Shown piece after piece: positions 17,406 through 26,422 of a stretch of DNA of 64,000 nt (position 1 is the first letter of the stretch; each line of letters begins with the position of its first letter). The stretch comes from Melastoma dodecandrum (taxonomy: Eukaryota; Streptophyta; Magnoliopsida; Myrtales; Melastomataceae): positions 1,502,501-1,566,500 of the forward strand of contig JARUPY010000091.1 of NCBI GenBank assembly GCA_029817715.1. The letters run 5' to 3'. The translations under genes and the position numbers were made by a program. The notes beneath the pieces were generated by a model. That model was not told the origin of the DNA, ran no database searches, and saw nothing but the letters and a program-made list of their open reading frames with translations.

Positions 17406-19274
17406 ATGGCAACGACACCCGTGAGTCCCGGGGCCGGCAATTCGCCGGACAACAATGCGACCGTCACCAACGGCAACACGCTCGACGTCCAGTCGGGCGG
17501 CGTCGCCAACAATACGACGGTGCAAAGCGGCGGCACGCTGCAGGTGGATGCCGGGGGCGCAGAAAACAATGCGACCATCCAGGCGGGCGGTAGCGAAACG
17601 GTCACCGGCACGATCGGCGGCAACAACGTGGTCACGTCGGCGGCCACCTCGACCGGCGCCCTCGATTACGGGACGATCACCGTCGGCTCCGGCGGCGCGG
17701 TCAGCAACGTCACCGTCGAGAGCGGTGGCCTTCTCGCTCTGTCGTCGAAGAGCGCCTCGGTCAACGGCGCGACGGTCCTGGGCGGCGGCGCCATCACGAT
17801 CAACGGCAACGCGCCCGCCAACAACGTCACGCTGGCGGGCGGCAGCCTGGAGCTGATCTCGCCCAAAGCCGACTCCGTGAACACGACGACGGGCGTTCCC
17901 AGCGCCACCGGCACGTTGACGTTCGCGAGCGGATCCGCGAGCAGGCTGCAGATCGATGTGGCCCAAACCGGTAACAACGGCGCGACGTTCGCGCAGACCA
18001 TCACCGGGTTCGCGCAAGGCGACGTCATCGATCTCGGCTTCATCACGAACGGGGTGATCAGCGAGACCGCAAACGGCAGCAACACCAACGTCACCGTCAC
18101 GGGCACCGGCGGCTCCGAGACCTTCACCTTCGTGGGAGCTGCGCCCGCAAACCTGACGCCCGCAGCGGACATGACGCCGGAAGGCGGGACCGACCTCATC
18201 GTCACGTGCTTTGCGTCCGGCACCCTGATCACCACAGCGCGCGGCGACATTGCCGTCGAGGGCCTCACAACAGGCGATCTCGCCGTCACCGCAACCGGCG
18301 GGCACCGTCGAATCAAGTGGCTCGGCCATCGCACCATCGAGTGCCGTCGCCATCCCCATCCCGAGCAGGTGCTGCCTATCCGCATCGCCGCGCATGCTTT
18401 CGGTGAATGCCGTCCGGCGCGCGATCTCTTCGTCTCGCCGGGCCATTCGATCTGCGTCGACGTCCTCGGCGAGGTGCTGATCCCCGCCGGCGCGCTCGTC
18501 AACGGCTCGACCGTCCAGCAGGTCGAGGTCGACGAGGTCACCTACTGGCACGTCGAGCTCGACAGCCACGACGTGATCCTCGCCGAGAACCTGCCGGCCG
18601 AGAGCTACCTCGACATGGGCAACCGCGGCTTCTTCAAGGAGGCCGACGTCGTCGATCTCGCCGTCGGCCCCGATGCCGATCCGGCGCAGCGCACGCACGC
18701 CGACTTCTGCCGGCCCTACGTGAACAGCGGGCCGGTGCTCGACGGCTTGCGCGCCCAGCTCGCGACGCGTGCGGAAGCGGCGGGCTGGTCGTTGACGAAC
18801 GACATCGACCTGCATCTCGTGGTCGACGGCGTTCGCGTCGATCCTGTCGTGCACGACTTCGTCGCCCGATTCCACATCTCGGCTGGCGCCAAGGACGTCT
18901 GGCTCGAGGCGCCGACGGCGCGGCCGTGCGACACGATGGGCTCTCCCGACACTCGCGACCTCGGCCTTACCGTCACGGCGCTACGGATCGACGATGGGCT
19001 CTCGGCCCCGCGCGCGGTGTCGGTGAGCGACCCGCTGCTGTGCATCGGGTTCCACGCGCTCGAGGACGACTGCCGGCGCTGGACGGCCGGCCGCGCCCGC
19101 CTGCCGGCCGCATTGTGGGACGGTTTTGAGACTGACTTCTACCTTCGTCTCGACCTTGCCGGCCGGCCCGTGCCGCGGTGGAGAGCGCCTGCCTCGGCAA
19201 GCTGGGCTCGACCGGGCAAAGTCGTCGAAGCCTATCGAGGGAGCTCTCGTTACGAACAAATAGCTGGGCATTAG
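17406..19274 (+). CDS. Hint_2-domain protein with autotransporter-type passenger repeats
   Basis: A 622-residue protein. Residues about 20-190 contain degenerate repeats (NNTTVQSGGTLQVDAGG, NNATIQAGG) like the strand-loop-strand repeats of AIDA-type passengers. A Hint_2 domain follows from C268 (CFASGTLITT), with SPGHSICVD as its later conserved block. A C-terminal domain of about 220 residues of unknown fold is shared with the broken gene upstream. Hint domains cleave or transfer peptides at their first Cys; the family is common in alphaproteobacteria and is thought to process surface proteins. No classical signal peptide is visible. It starts 61 bp after the upstream frame ends. Confidence 0.8.
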   Translation: MATTPVSPGAGNSPDNNATVTNGNTLDVQSGGVANNTTVQSGGTLQVDAGGAENNATIQAGGSETVTGTIGGNNVVTSAATSTGALDYGTITVGSGGAVSNVTVESGGLLALSSKSASVNGATVLGGGAITINGNAPANNVTLAGGSLELISPKADSVNTTTGVPSATGTLTFASGSASRLQIDVAQTGNNGATFAQTITGFAQGDVIDLGFITNGVISETANGSNTNVTVTGTGGSETFTFVGAAPANLTPAADMTPEGGTDLIVTCFASGTLITTARGDIAVEGLTTGDLAVTATGGHRRIKWLGHRTIECRRHPHPEQVLPIRIAAHAFGECRPARDLFVSPGHSICVDVLGEVLIPAGALVNGSTVQQVEVDEVTYWHVELDSHDVILAENLPAESYLDMGNRGFFKEADVVDLAVGPDADPAQRTHADFCRPYVNSGPVLDGLRAQLATRAEAAGWSLTNDIDLHLVVDGVRVDPVVHDFVARFHISAGAKDVWLEAPTARPCDTMGSPDTRDLGLTVTALRIDDGLSAPRAVSVSDPLLCIGFHALEDDCRRWTAGRARLPAALWDGFETDFYLRLDLAGRPVPRWRAPASASWARPGKVVEAYRGSSRYEQIAGH

Positions 19275-20098
19275 CGAGCGAGATTACATCGCGATGACAA
19301 CCGTAGTGGCCCTCTCCCGGGGAGAGGGATGTCATCTCGATTGTCGAAGCAGATCGCCGGGGCCAAGGCGCCGACGACTGGTCCGCGGCCAACGCTAGGT
19401 CGGCGGGGGCTGATCGCGGCGCCAGACACACTGCCGCCGCAGTCGGCCACAGAACTGACGCCGCGGGCAGTCATGACGATGCAGCTGGGCAGAAGAGCCG
19501 CGGCTGGGCCCCGAATTTTTAATCGTATATAGACTGCTAGCAATTGCTGATTGCTCATGTAACGAGCGCCTCGCCAGCGGCATAGGCCGCATGGACTAAG
19601 CCAAATCGGTCCTTTCAGCCGTATCAATGCAGATTAGAATGGCCTCGGCCTCCCAGGTTTCCCGAGCATACCGATAGGGGCTAGGGCCGCCGCCCTCCCT
19701 ATCCTTCGAGAGCGGCGGCCCGCTTCTGTTAGGAGGGGAAGAGTGCGTTCGAAGGGGGCTGAATTGTTGAGGCAAATTAGAGAGGCTCTCGCAAAAGCCA
19801 AAACTCGCAAGCTCCGGACGCTTTGCGAGCGTACGTCCGACAGCTCACCATCTCCCAGTGACAATACACACGACAAGCCAACCGGCTAAGCCACCCTGCC
19901 CACTATTGCTGCCTTGCAAGATGGGCCCGTCGAACGGCGATACGACTAAGGTCGTATTCCGTTTTGGCTTACGTAGCGTTAGGTCGTCGTCACAATGATG
20001 TGCATGAGTAACCGCCATTTCGTTCCGACTAGCGTTCCGCAGTATGCTGGGCCCTCGGCGCTTATCGACTGTTTCGTGTTGTCTTTCGGGTCGCATAA
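19275..20098. other. Long non-coding stretch after the Hint genes
   Basis: About 820 bp with no convincing gene. Open frames here lack ribosome binding sites and family features. Two palindromes stand out: CCCTCTCCCGGGGAGAGGG near 19310-19328, resembling one hairpin of the composite repeats at 44.9-51.2 kb, and a 10-bp stem GGGCCGCCGC / GCGGCGGCCC at 19684-19721. The stretch is AT-richer than core genes, consistent with an accessory junction. Confidence 0.5.
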
Positions 20099-21541
20099 GT
20101 GAGCGATCAAACCTTTGCGGCTGGCAGAACCTCCCGGGACGTCATTTGCGATCTGCTCAGGACGTGCCGTTTTGACGACGCCGAAAAAGCAATCGCGGCG
20201 TTACAAGCTACACAGGCTGATTGCGCAGCCAAGAAAGAGCGCGTTTCTGCTTTGGTTTGGGTGGATTGTGCTGAGATCGTAGCTAGAGCTGATCGATCGA
20301 ATTTTGACCTTATTCTGAAAGAAGGCGAGCTGCGTTTCGCGGATGCCGCATTCAATACAGGCTTTGACGCTATTCGTCTCCGCATAGGAGAATATCCTGA
20401 TGATTTGCGGGAGCGGGAGAGTCTTGTCAAATTACTCGTCCGTGCGGGGCGTGAAGATGAAGCCCTGCCAGAGGTAGAAGCTCTAGAGGGACTTGCTCCG
20501 GAGAATGACGAGCTCCTTGTTCTTCGAGGCCTACTCGCAATGCGGAGCCAGAATTGGGACGCTGCTTGCGCCGCCTGGAAAGCCTACTCCCGAAAACATG
20601 GAGACGATTGGAATTCGGCAAATGCGTTAGATCGTCTCCAGCGTGTGCGGCACCTCGAGCAGGCTGCGGACACGCTTGAACGAGCTAAGCCGATCCAGCC
20701 TGTACTCCATGAGAATGCCGACAATCGGCAGCTCTTACTCAATTTTGAAAGCATCGGGTCTGACTGCGAATTTGCGACCGTCCAGCGAAGGTTCGGTGCC
20801 GAACCAGTCGGTCTTTTGCGGTGGAATCACACGACGCTTTGCTCTTTGATGCCGGCCTTGACAGCGAAGTTTGAGGGCATGGGCGATCCTCAGAACACCA
20901 GAATCCATGTAAGTCCGAGCTTTCATCGGGAAATCTACCTTTACGACATCCGTTGGAACCTGCCGATGAATACGTTTTTGTATGCATCGGAAGTTTCTCT
21001 TGATGCGCTTCTGCCGAAGCTTTGCAGGCGCACCATATATTTGCGCGAGCGCTTTTTAGAAGACTTATCGCTGGGCAGAAAAACACTTGTTTTCAAGTCG
21101 GACTCTATTACCGAGCAGGAATTGCTTGAATTGCACGATCGTTTCTTGGAGCTTGGTCCGGTGAGGTTATTGAATGTAAGATTGGCATCCGGCTCGCAAG
21201 GCTTTCCCTCCCGGAAGCCAGGCACAGTCACAGAGCTTAGGCCTGGGTTGTATGTGGGTCGTGTCAACAAATTTATCATGAGATTAGATGCCGAGTACAA
21301 GGACTGGATTAGGATTTGCAGGTCGGTTGAACGGCGGATTGGGCTTCGGCGGGCCGCGGTTTCATTTGCCGACGTCTCGCTCGGCGAGGCCCCTTCGCCC
21401 GCGGCGCGGCTCGAGACCTCCTGCGTGTCTGAGCAGAGTGGCTCTACTCGTGCCACCGCCACGTTGTGCCGGAAGCACGCGAGCAGTGCTTCATACGTAA
21501 TGATGCCCGCCGAGCACAGATCGTGGGGCCATGTCTCTTAG
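20099..21541 (+). CDS. Hypothetical protein with TPR-like N-terminus
   Basis: A 480-residue protein from a GTG start. Residues about 15-190 look like tetratricopeptide-type helical hairpins (EKAIAALQATQADC, EDEALPEVEALEGLAPENDE, QNWDAACAAWKAYSRKHGDD). From about 205 a second domain begins with the marked motif NFESIGSDCEFATVQRRFGA and GLLRW. Similar motifs occur in uncharacterised alphaproteobacterial proteins, sometimes near polysaccharide or surface genes, but no function is assigned. Base composition is clearly AT-richer than the neighbours, which suggests transfer. The last 60 residues look compositionally different and may reflect a lost stop or altered end. Confidence 0.65.
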   Translation: MSDQTFAAGRTSRDVICDLLRTCRFDDAEKAIAALQATQADCAAKKERVSALVWVDCAEIVARADRSNFDLILKEGELRFADAAFNTGFDAIRLRIGEYPDDLRERESLVKLLVRAGREDEALPEVEALEGLAPENDELLVLRGLLAMRSQNWDAACAAWKAYSRKHGDDWNSANALDRLQRVRHLEQAADTLERAKPIQPVLHENADNRQLLLNFESIGSDCEFATVQRRFGAEPVGLLRWNHTTLCSLMPALTAKFEGMGDPQNTRIHVSPSFHREIYLYDIRWNLPMNTFLYASEVSLDALLPKLCRRTIYLRERFLEDLSLGRKTLVFKSDSITEQELLELHDRFLELGPVRLLNVRLASGSQGFPSRKPGTVTELRPGLYVGRVNKFIMRLDAEYKDWIRICRSVERRIGLRRAAVSFADVSLGEAPSPAARLETSCVSEQSGSTRATATLCRKHASSASYVMMPAEHRSWGHVS

Positions 21542-21654
21542 GGCAAAACCGACGTGGGGACCGGCAACCACCACTTTGGTCCCGAGCGCATCAGCTTGGC
21601 AAGCTAGCGCACGTTGGGATTCATGAAGAACGTGGATACTACGAAGGAGACACT

Positions 21655-21849
21655 GTGGAGCGTATCGTAAGTATGCGTCCTGCGGATGCGGACACCCTGC
21701 CTGGGCCGGCCAACGATAAGCAAGACGTATTAGAGCGACTTGCCGCGCAAGCAGAGCGCGGGACGGACGATCCCACCAGTTTGACTTCCTATGAAATCCG
21801 ACAAGTGTGTTTTGCTCTCTTGCTTCTGCTGCCAGAGGCAAGACGCTAG
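21655..21849 (+). CDS. Possible small hypothetical protein
   Basis: A GTG at 21655 preceded by AAGGAG at good spacing opens a 64-codon frame (MERIVSMRPADADTLPGPAN, ending FALLLLLPEARR). No family was recognised. The ribosome binding site is the main support. It lies between the AT-rich hypothetical gene and the photolyase-like gene. Confidence 0.35.
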   Translation: MERIVSMRPADADTLPGPANDKQDVLERLAAQAERGTDDPTSLTSYEIRQVCFALLLLLPEARR

Positions 21850-21893
21850 CGATAAAGGGGCGGTCAACGGCAAGCGTCGCCTGCCAGAATTAC

Positions 21894-22824
21894 CTAATGC
21901 GCCAGCCCCACGGCTGCCAGAGCCTGCGGGATGGCATTGCGCAGCTGCGAGAAGCCTCGCGTCGCATGCGGCCAGAAGGCGTCGTCCCACGATCGTCGAG
22001 GCCGCACCAGGGCGAGCCCCGCATCGGCCAGATCCTTTTCCAGCGTATCGAGCATCGATGCCGTCAGTCCGACGGGCGCATACGGCGTCACGACGATATC
22101 GACGCCGGCGCGTTCGGCCGCGGCGATGATTGGCGCTGCCGCGATATCGTCGGCCCGGGTGACCTCGAGATCAGCGTCGCGGAGCCGAGCAGCGGCGTCG
22201 TCGAGCGCGCCGGCGGCGAATCGGGCGGCGACGTCACCGCGTGGGCCAAGCTGGCCGACGTTCACGCCGCCGGCGACGATCGCGCCCGCGAAAGGCCGGC
22301 CGATCCAGTCCGGCGAAAGGTCCTCGTCGGTGACGAGAAGCAGCGCCGGCCCTTTCGGTAGATCAGGCGACGGGCGCAAGCCTCGCGCCGGGGCCATCGG
22401 CGGCTCCTCGAGCGCCTCGGCGCGCGTCGCAAGCCCCTTCGGCTCGAAGCGGCCCTCCGTGTAGCGCGCGATGTTGTGGGCGGTGGCGAGGTAAGTCTTG
22501 CCCTTCGTCTGCAGGCCCGCGGTCCATCGCCAGGACAGGGTGTTGGAGGCCGGGTCGGCATCGACGAGATGGCGAAGGAAGAAGTCGGCGCCGAGCTGCC
22601 ACGGCAGCCGTAGCGTGAAGATCCAGATCGAGGAAAACCACATCCGCGCGTGATTGTGCATCCAGCCGGTCTCGACGAGCTCGCGCGCCCAATCGTCGAA
22701 CCCCTCGATGCCCGTGGTGCCGGCTTCGGCCTGGGCGAGCGTTTCGGCAGCCCCGGCCGACAGGGAATCCCGGGCGACATCGCGGCCGGTAAGGAAATTT
22801 GACCAGACCTCGGGTCGCGCCTCG

Positions 22825-22859
<35 letters not shown>

Positions 22860-23108
22860 CTGGACGAACTTGTCCGCCCGCTTCAGCCCCTCGCTTGCCA
22901 GCACGGCTTCGACGATTTCGCGCTCGGACACCATGCGACGACGCACGTAGGGCGAGAGCAGGGACGTGTCGCCGCGGCGCTCAGGCCCGGGATCGGCGTT
23001 GCGATGCGAGGCGTAGCGCCAGCCGGCACGCGGCAGGAAGGCGTCGAGCCGTGCAAGCCCTTCGGCACGCGTCGGTGGGAAATCAAGCTGTGAAGGGCGA
23101 CCGGTCAT
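21894..23108 (-). CDS. Cryptochrome/photolyase-like FAD-binding protein with swapped domain order
   Basis: A 404-residue protein. Residues 1-235 match the C-terminal FAD-binding domain of photolyases: CWRTYWKGWLE, GWMHNHARMWFSSIWIFTL (the FAD-contacting helix), and DADPASNTLSWRWTAGLQTK. Normal photolyases carry an N-terminal alpha/beta antenna domain, which is missing here. Instead, residues about 245-404 form an alpha/beta-looking region (GPALLLVTDEDLSPDWIG, GVDIVVTPYAPVGLT) after the FAD domain. Likely roles are blue-light sensing or DNA repair with flavin; neither is shown. The start lies 99 bp from the tRNA-like fragment. Confidence 0.85.
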
Positions 23109-23206
23109 CGTCGATCTTTTCGCCGACGTCGCTTGCTGGCGCGAGGAGCGAATTGATGCAGCGAAGGCACCGCGGGGATGAAGCTCGGCATGCTAGCGAG
23201 ACGTGC

Positions 23207-23253
23207 TGGAGCGTGTGAAGGGAATCGAACCTTCGTATTCAGCTTGGGAAGCT
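23207..23253 (-). pseudogene. Decayed 3' half of tRNA-Gly(CCC)
   Basis: These 47 bp match the 3' end, T-arm and part of the anticodon arm of the intact tRNA-Gly at 24295-24368, including the encoded CCA. Mismatches include one in the acceptor stem. Similarity continues about 30 bp past the tRNA 3' end. The 5' half is absent, so it cannot form a tRNA. It is a direct repeat of the intact gene across about 1.1 kb holding a toxin-antitoxin pair, like an old attachment-site copy. Confidence 0.7.
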
Positions 23254-23316
23254 TCGTTGACGTGTTGAATTTCAAAGGGAGATGTTTCTCATTCGCTCGG
23301 TCACACATGCCTTGTA

Positions 23317-23348
23317 TATGCACTTGCAATCATATGCACTTGAGTGCA
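23317..23348. promoter_or_regulatory. Candidate operator of the toxin-antitoxin module
   Basis: TATGCACTTG occurs twice (23317-23326 and 23333-23342, 16 bp apart), and the second copy forms a palindrome TGCACT-TG-AGTGCA (23335-23348). It ends 10 bp before the toxin start codon, a position typical for autorepression by the antitoxin. Confidence 0.55.
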
Positions 23349-23358
23349 TTTTCGAGCT

Positions 23359-23719
23359 ATGAGCTGGACCGTCAGCTTTCATGACGAGTTCGACGCCGAG
23401 TTTGGAATTGGCGGTCGACGTTCAGGACGAACTCCTGGCCCGCCTCCGCGTCCTTGCTGAGTTCGGCCCGGCGCTCGGCCGACCTAACGTCGACACCCTG
23501 AAAGGGTCGAGCTTTCCGAACATGAAAGAGCTTCGGTTTCGGCACAACGGCTTGTGGCGTTTCGCTTTCGCCTTCGATCCTGAGCAGCGGGCCATCATCC
23601 TGGTCGGCGGCGACAAGGAAGGTGAGCGGCAGAGCGCTTTCTACAAAGCCCTGATCCGCGCGGCGGATCGGCGGTTCGCAGCGCATGTTGCGAGCCTCAA
23701 AGCGTTGAAGAGGAAGTGA
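23359..23719 (+). pseudogene. HigB/RelE-superfamily (Gp49-like) toxin gene, apparently frameshifted near its 5' end
   Basis: Most of the gene, read in the frame that ends at 23719, encodes a Gp49/HigB-like mRNA interferase domain (conserved MKELRFRHNGLWR and RAIILVGGDK segments). The natural start appears to be the ATG at 23359, but that codon lies in a different frame. The family-like N-terminus shifts into the downstream frame near 23404, consistent with one extra base. Another ATG at 23381 is in the downstream frame but has no clear ribosome binding site and would give an atypical N-terminus. The antitoxin gene follows after 3 bp. The toxin is therefore probably inactive or poorly expressed, unless the shift is a sequencing error. 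Confidence 0.65.
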
Positions 23720-23722
23720 GCC

Positions 23723-24088
23723 ATGCGAAACCTTGATCAAATCATCAAAGATCTGCCGGCCGATCGCCGGGCGAAGGTCGCGACGCGTGGTCAAAAGCTG
23801 ATCGCAGAAGAGATGGCGCTGCGCCACCTACGCGAGGCTCGAAGCCTCACACAGCAGAGCATGGCGACACTGATGCAGATCGATCAAGCAGGCATTTCGA
23901 AGATCGAAAAGCGCAGTGATATGCTCATCTCGACCATGCGCAGCTATGTCGAGGCAATGGGTGGCACGTTGAAGTTGACGGCCGAGTTCTCTGATGGCTG
24001 CGTCGAACTTGCCACTCTTGGCGAAGTTGCAGCTGCGGCGAAGCCGGAGACAAAGCGGAAGGCGAAGTCAAAGATCGTCGAGCGTTGA
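23723..24088 (+). CDS. HigA-like XRE-family antitoxin
   Basis: A 121-residue DNA-binding protein. After a helical N-terminus (MRNLDQIIKDLPADRRAKVA), an XRE helix-turn-helix covers about residues 38-92 (LREARSLTQQSMATLMQIDQ, then ISKIEKRSDMLISTMRSYVE). A basic tail ends it. Order toxin-then-antitoxin is typical of HigBA modules. It would neutralise the upstream HigB-like protein and repress the operon through the palindrome at 23335-23348. The frame is intact although the toxin gene looks broken. Confidence 0.88.
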   Translation: MRNLDQIIKDLPADRRAKVATRGQKLIAEEMALRHLREARSLTQQSMATLMQIDQAGISKIEKRSDMLISTMRSYVEAMGGTLKLTAEFSDGCVELATLGEVAAAAKPETKRKAKSKIVER

Positions 24089-24294
24089 TCGGGGACTGAC
24101 ATTCTGGGCTTTCCGCCCGATCAGTTCGATGATCCGGGTGACCTGAGATGCGTATTACGCAACCTAGCTACCCTGCTCTTCCCGATCGTTTTGCATTCGG
24201 CGCGCGTTCGTTGAATCAAGCTGGAACGGCTGACGGGTCATGGTCGAGCAAAGCGCCGGAGGGCTGAAGCTTGGCATGCCATTGAGACGCGCGC

Positions 24295-24368
24295 TGGAGC
24301 GGGTGAAGGGAATCGAACCCTCGTATGCAGCTTGGGAAGCTGCCGTTCTGCCATTGAACTACACCCGC
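24295..24368 (-). tRNA. tRNA-Gly(CCC)
   Basis: The minus strand gives a full cloverleaf: acceptor GCGGGTG pairing with CACCCGC, D-arm TAGTTCAATGGCAGA, anticodon stem GCAGC/GCTGC around loop TTCCCAA (anticodon CCC), T-arm with GGTTCGATTCC, discriminator T, and an encoded CCA. Length is 74 nt with CCA. A decayed copy of its 3' half is at 23207-23253. Confidence 0.95.
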
Positions 24369-24529
24369 ATCGCTGCCGAGATTACGAGGTGCGGCGGGTG
24401 CGATCAAGCAGGCTTTGCCGGTCCGGCCGGCGGCGGTCCTTCGAAAAATTTTGTAGGGGCGTCGCCTCGGGGACCAATTGAATTGGACGCAAGGGAGGAC
24501 AACAACCAGTTCAATCAGGAGGCGGGTCG

Positions 24530-25639
24530 ATGCGGGTGGCGGGTGCGTTGTTTGCGGGGGTGATCGCCCTCTTGGCCGGCCCCGTGCTGGCGGAGGGCCA
24601 GTCGGCCCCGAATCCGGCCCCGACCCAAGCTCCGGCCCCCGCCCAAGCTCCAGTCCCGGCCCAAAATCCGACCCCAGCTCCAGCGCCTGCCCCCGCCCCG
24701 ACCTCGGCTAGTACCCCGGCATCGCCGGAGCCGTCCCATGCGACGCTCGACCTTATCAACGCGGCGAAGCTAAGCGACACGGCGCCCAAGGGCGGCGTTT
24801 CGCCGGCGATCCTGCGGGCCGAGGTGATGCTCGACCGCGTGCACGTCTCGCCCGGCGTCATCGACGGTGAGGAGGGCAAGAACTTCGAGGACGCGCTCGC
24901 CACCTTCGCCAAGGAGCGCCACCTCAAGGGGCACGGCCTCAATGCCGAGCTGTGGGATGCGCTGCTGAAGGAGAGCCCGGGCCCGGTGCTGGTCGTCCAC
25001 ACGCTGAGCGACAAGGACGTCGAGGGGCCGTTCACGCCCGACATCCCGAAGGACTACGCCAAGCAGGCGGAGATGAAGAGCCTCGCTTTCCGCAGCCCGG
25101 CGCAGAAGCTCGGCGCGATGTTCCACATGAGCGAGCGGCTGCTGGCGGCGCTCAATCCCGGCGTCGATCTCGGCAAGGCCGGCGGCAAGATCATCGTCGC
25201 CGACGTCGCGGCGCCGCCGGTCCACGGCACGCTCAAGTCGGTCGTCGTCGACAAGAAGAAGGGGCAGGTGCTGGCCTACGATCGACACGGCCACATCCTG
25301 GCGGCCTTCCCGGCGACGATCGGCAGTCGCGAGCTGCCGTCGCCGTCCGGCACCTACAAGGTCAAGGGCGTCGCCTGGAACCCGATCTACTATTACAATC
25401 CGAAGAACTTCGTGCAGGGCGACAACCACGAAAAGCTCAAGCTGCCGCCCGGGCCCAACAACCCGGTCGGCTCGGTGTTCATCGCGCTCACCAAGCCGAC
25501 CTACGGCCTGCACGGCACGCCCGACCCCGACAAGATCGACAAGACCGCCTCGCACGGCTGCGTGCGGATGACGAACTGGGACGCCAACGAGCTCGCCCAC
25601 CTCGTGAAGCGTGGCATCGTCGTCCACTTCAAGAGCTGA
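24530..25639 (+). CDS. L,D-transpeptidase (YkuD domain)
   Basis: A 369-residue secreted enzyme. A signal peptide (1-21, AEGQ) is followed by a Pro/Ala repeat linker (about 25-70) likely spanning periplasmic space. A peptidoglycan-binding-like region covers about 80-140, and the C-terminal YkuD catalytic domain about 230-369. The catalytic motif is H328-G-T followed by SHGCVRM with C344 as nucleophile. It forms 3-3 cross-links in peptidoglycan or attaches proteins to it. The ATG is preceded by AGGAGGCGGGTCG. Its 3' end converges on the ABC ATPase gene. Confidence 0.93.
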   Translation: MRVAGALFAGVIALLAGPVLAEGQSAPNPAPTQAPAPAQAPVPAQNPTPAPAPAPAPTSASTPASPEPSHATLDLINAAKLSDTAPKGGVSPAILRAEVMLDRVHVSPGVIDGEEGKNFEDALATFAKERHLKGHGLNAELWDALLKESPGPVLVVHTLSDKDVEGPFTPDIPKDYAKQAEMKSLAFRSPAQKLGAMFHMSERLLAALNPGVDLGKAGGKIIVADVAAPPVHGTLKSVVVDKKKGQVLAYDRHGHILAAFPATIGSRELPSPSGTYKVKGVAWNPIYYYNPKNFVQGDNHEKLKLPPGPNNPVGSVFIALTKPTYGLHGTPDPDKIDKTASHGCVRMTNWDANELAHLVKRGIVVHFKS

Positions 25640-25690
25640 CCGAAGCGCCGTCCGCCGCTCAACCGCCTCGGCGGCCCTGCAGGTCCGCCG

Positions 25691-26422
25691 TCAGCGGTTG
25701 AGCCGGTTGTACATGTCGATCGCCTGGTCGATGTCGTCGAAGAAGATCAGGCGGCCGTCGACGAGGACCGCGCCGCGGTCGCAATAGTCCTTGATGGTCC
25801 CGACCATGTGCGAGACCATGATGACGTCGGCGCGCTTGCGCCGCTCCTTGAAGGCCGCCTGGCAGCGCTGCTGGAAGCGCGCGTCGCCGACGGCGGTCAG
25901 CTCGTCGATCAGGTAGCAGTCGAACTCGATCGCCATCGAGAGCGCGAAGGCGAGCCGCGCGCCCATGCCGGAGGAGTAGGTTTTCACCGGCGCGTCGAGG
26001 TAGTCGCCGAGCTCGGAAAAGTCCTCGACGAAATCGAGAACGCGGCGCACGTCCTGCCCGTAGGCCCGGGCGGCGAAGGTGACGTTATTGCGACCGGTCA
26101 TCAGGCCGTTGAAGCCGCTGGCGAAGCCGATCGGCCAGGAGACCCGGACATGACGCCGCACGCGGCCGCTGTTCGGGGCCTCGACGCCGGAGATCAGCCG
26201 GATCGTCGTCGACTTGCCGGCCCCGTTGACGCCGAGGATGCCGTAGGAATGGCCGCGCTCGAAGGTCGTCGTGATGTGATCGAGCACGACTTTGGTATGG
26301 CCGCGGGTGCGATAGAACTTATGCACGTCGACGAATTCGATCATCGGCGCCACGGCGCTCGTCTCCACGACCGGCGCGCCGGCGTCAGGCGCTGAGATGA
26401 AGGTCGCGCCCGCATCCGTCAA
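25691..26422 (-). CDS. Polysaccharide-export-type ABC transporter ATPase (KpsT/Wzt-like)
   Basis: A 243-residue ATPase with Walker [10 protein letters not shown] (about 64-72), signature [13 protein letters not shown], and a Walker B-like [10 protein letters not shown]. The sequence [36 protein letters not shown] and the final [10 protein letters not shown] closely fit KpsT/CtrD/RfbE proteins, which drive capsule or O-antigen export with an ABC-2 permease. No permease or glycan genes are adjacent, so the partner is elsewhere. An N-terminal extension of about 26 residues precedes the ATPase domain; a start at [12 protein letters not shown] (residue 27) is an alternative. Confidence 0.88.
   Translation of the reverse strand: MTDAGATFISAPDAGAPVVETSAVAPMIEFVDVHKFYRTRGHTKVVLDHITTTFERGHSYGILGVNGAGKSTTIRLISGVEAPNSGRVRRHVRVSWPIGFASGFNGLMTGRNNVTFAARAYGQDVRRVLDFVEDFSELGDYLDAPVKTYSSGMGARLAFALSMAIEFDCYLIDELTAVGDARFQQRCQAAFKERRKRADVIMVSHMVGTIKDYCDRGAVLVDGRLIFFDDIDQAIDMYNRLNR

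Noticed and set aside
19329..19532. 67-codon frame after the second Hint gene
   Set aside because: No ribosome binding site, no family features, and it overlaps palindromic non-coding sequence.
25649..25707. Inverted repeat CCGCTCAACCGC / GCGGTTGAGC between the L,D-transpeptidase and ATPase genes as terminator
   Set aside because: The right arm lies inside the ATPase coding end, the loop is over 30 nt, and no T-run follows.
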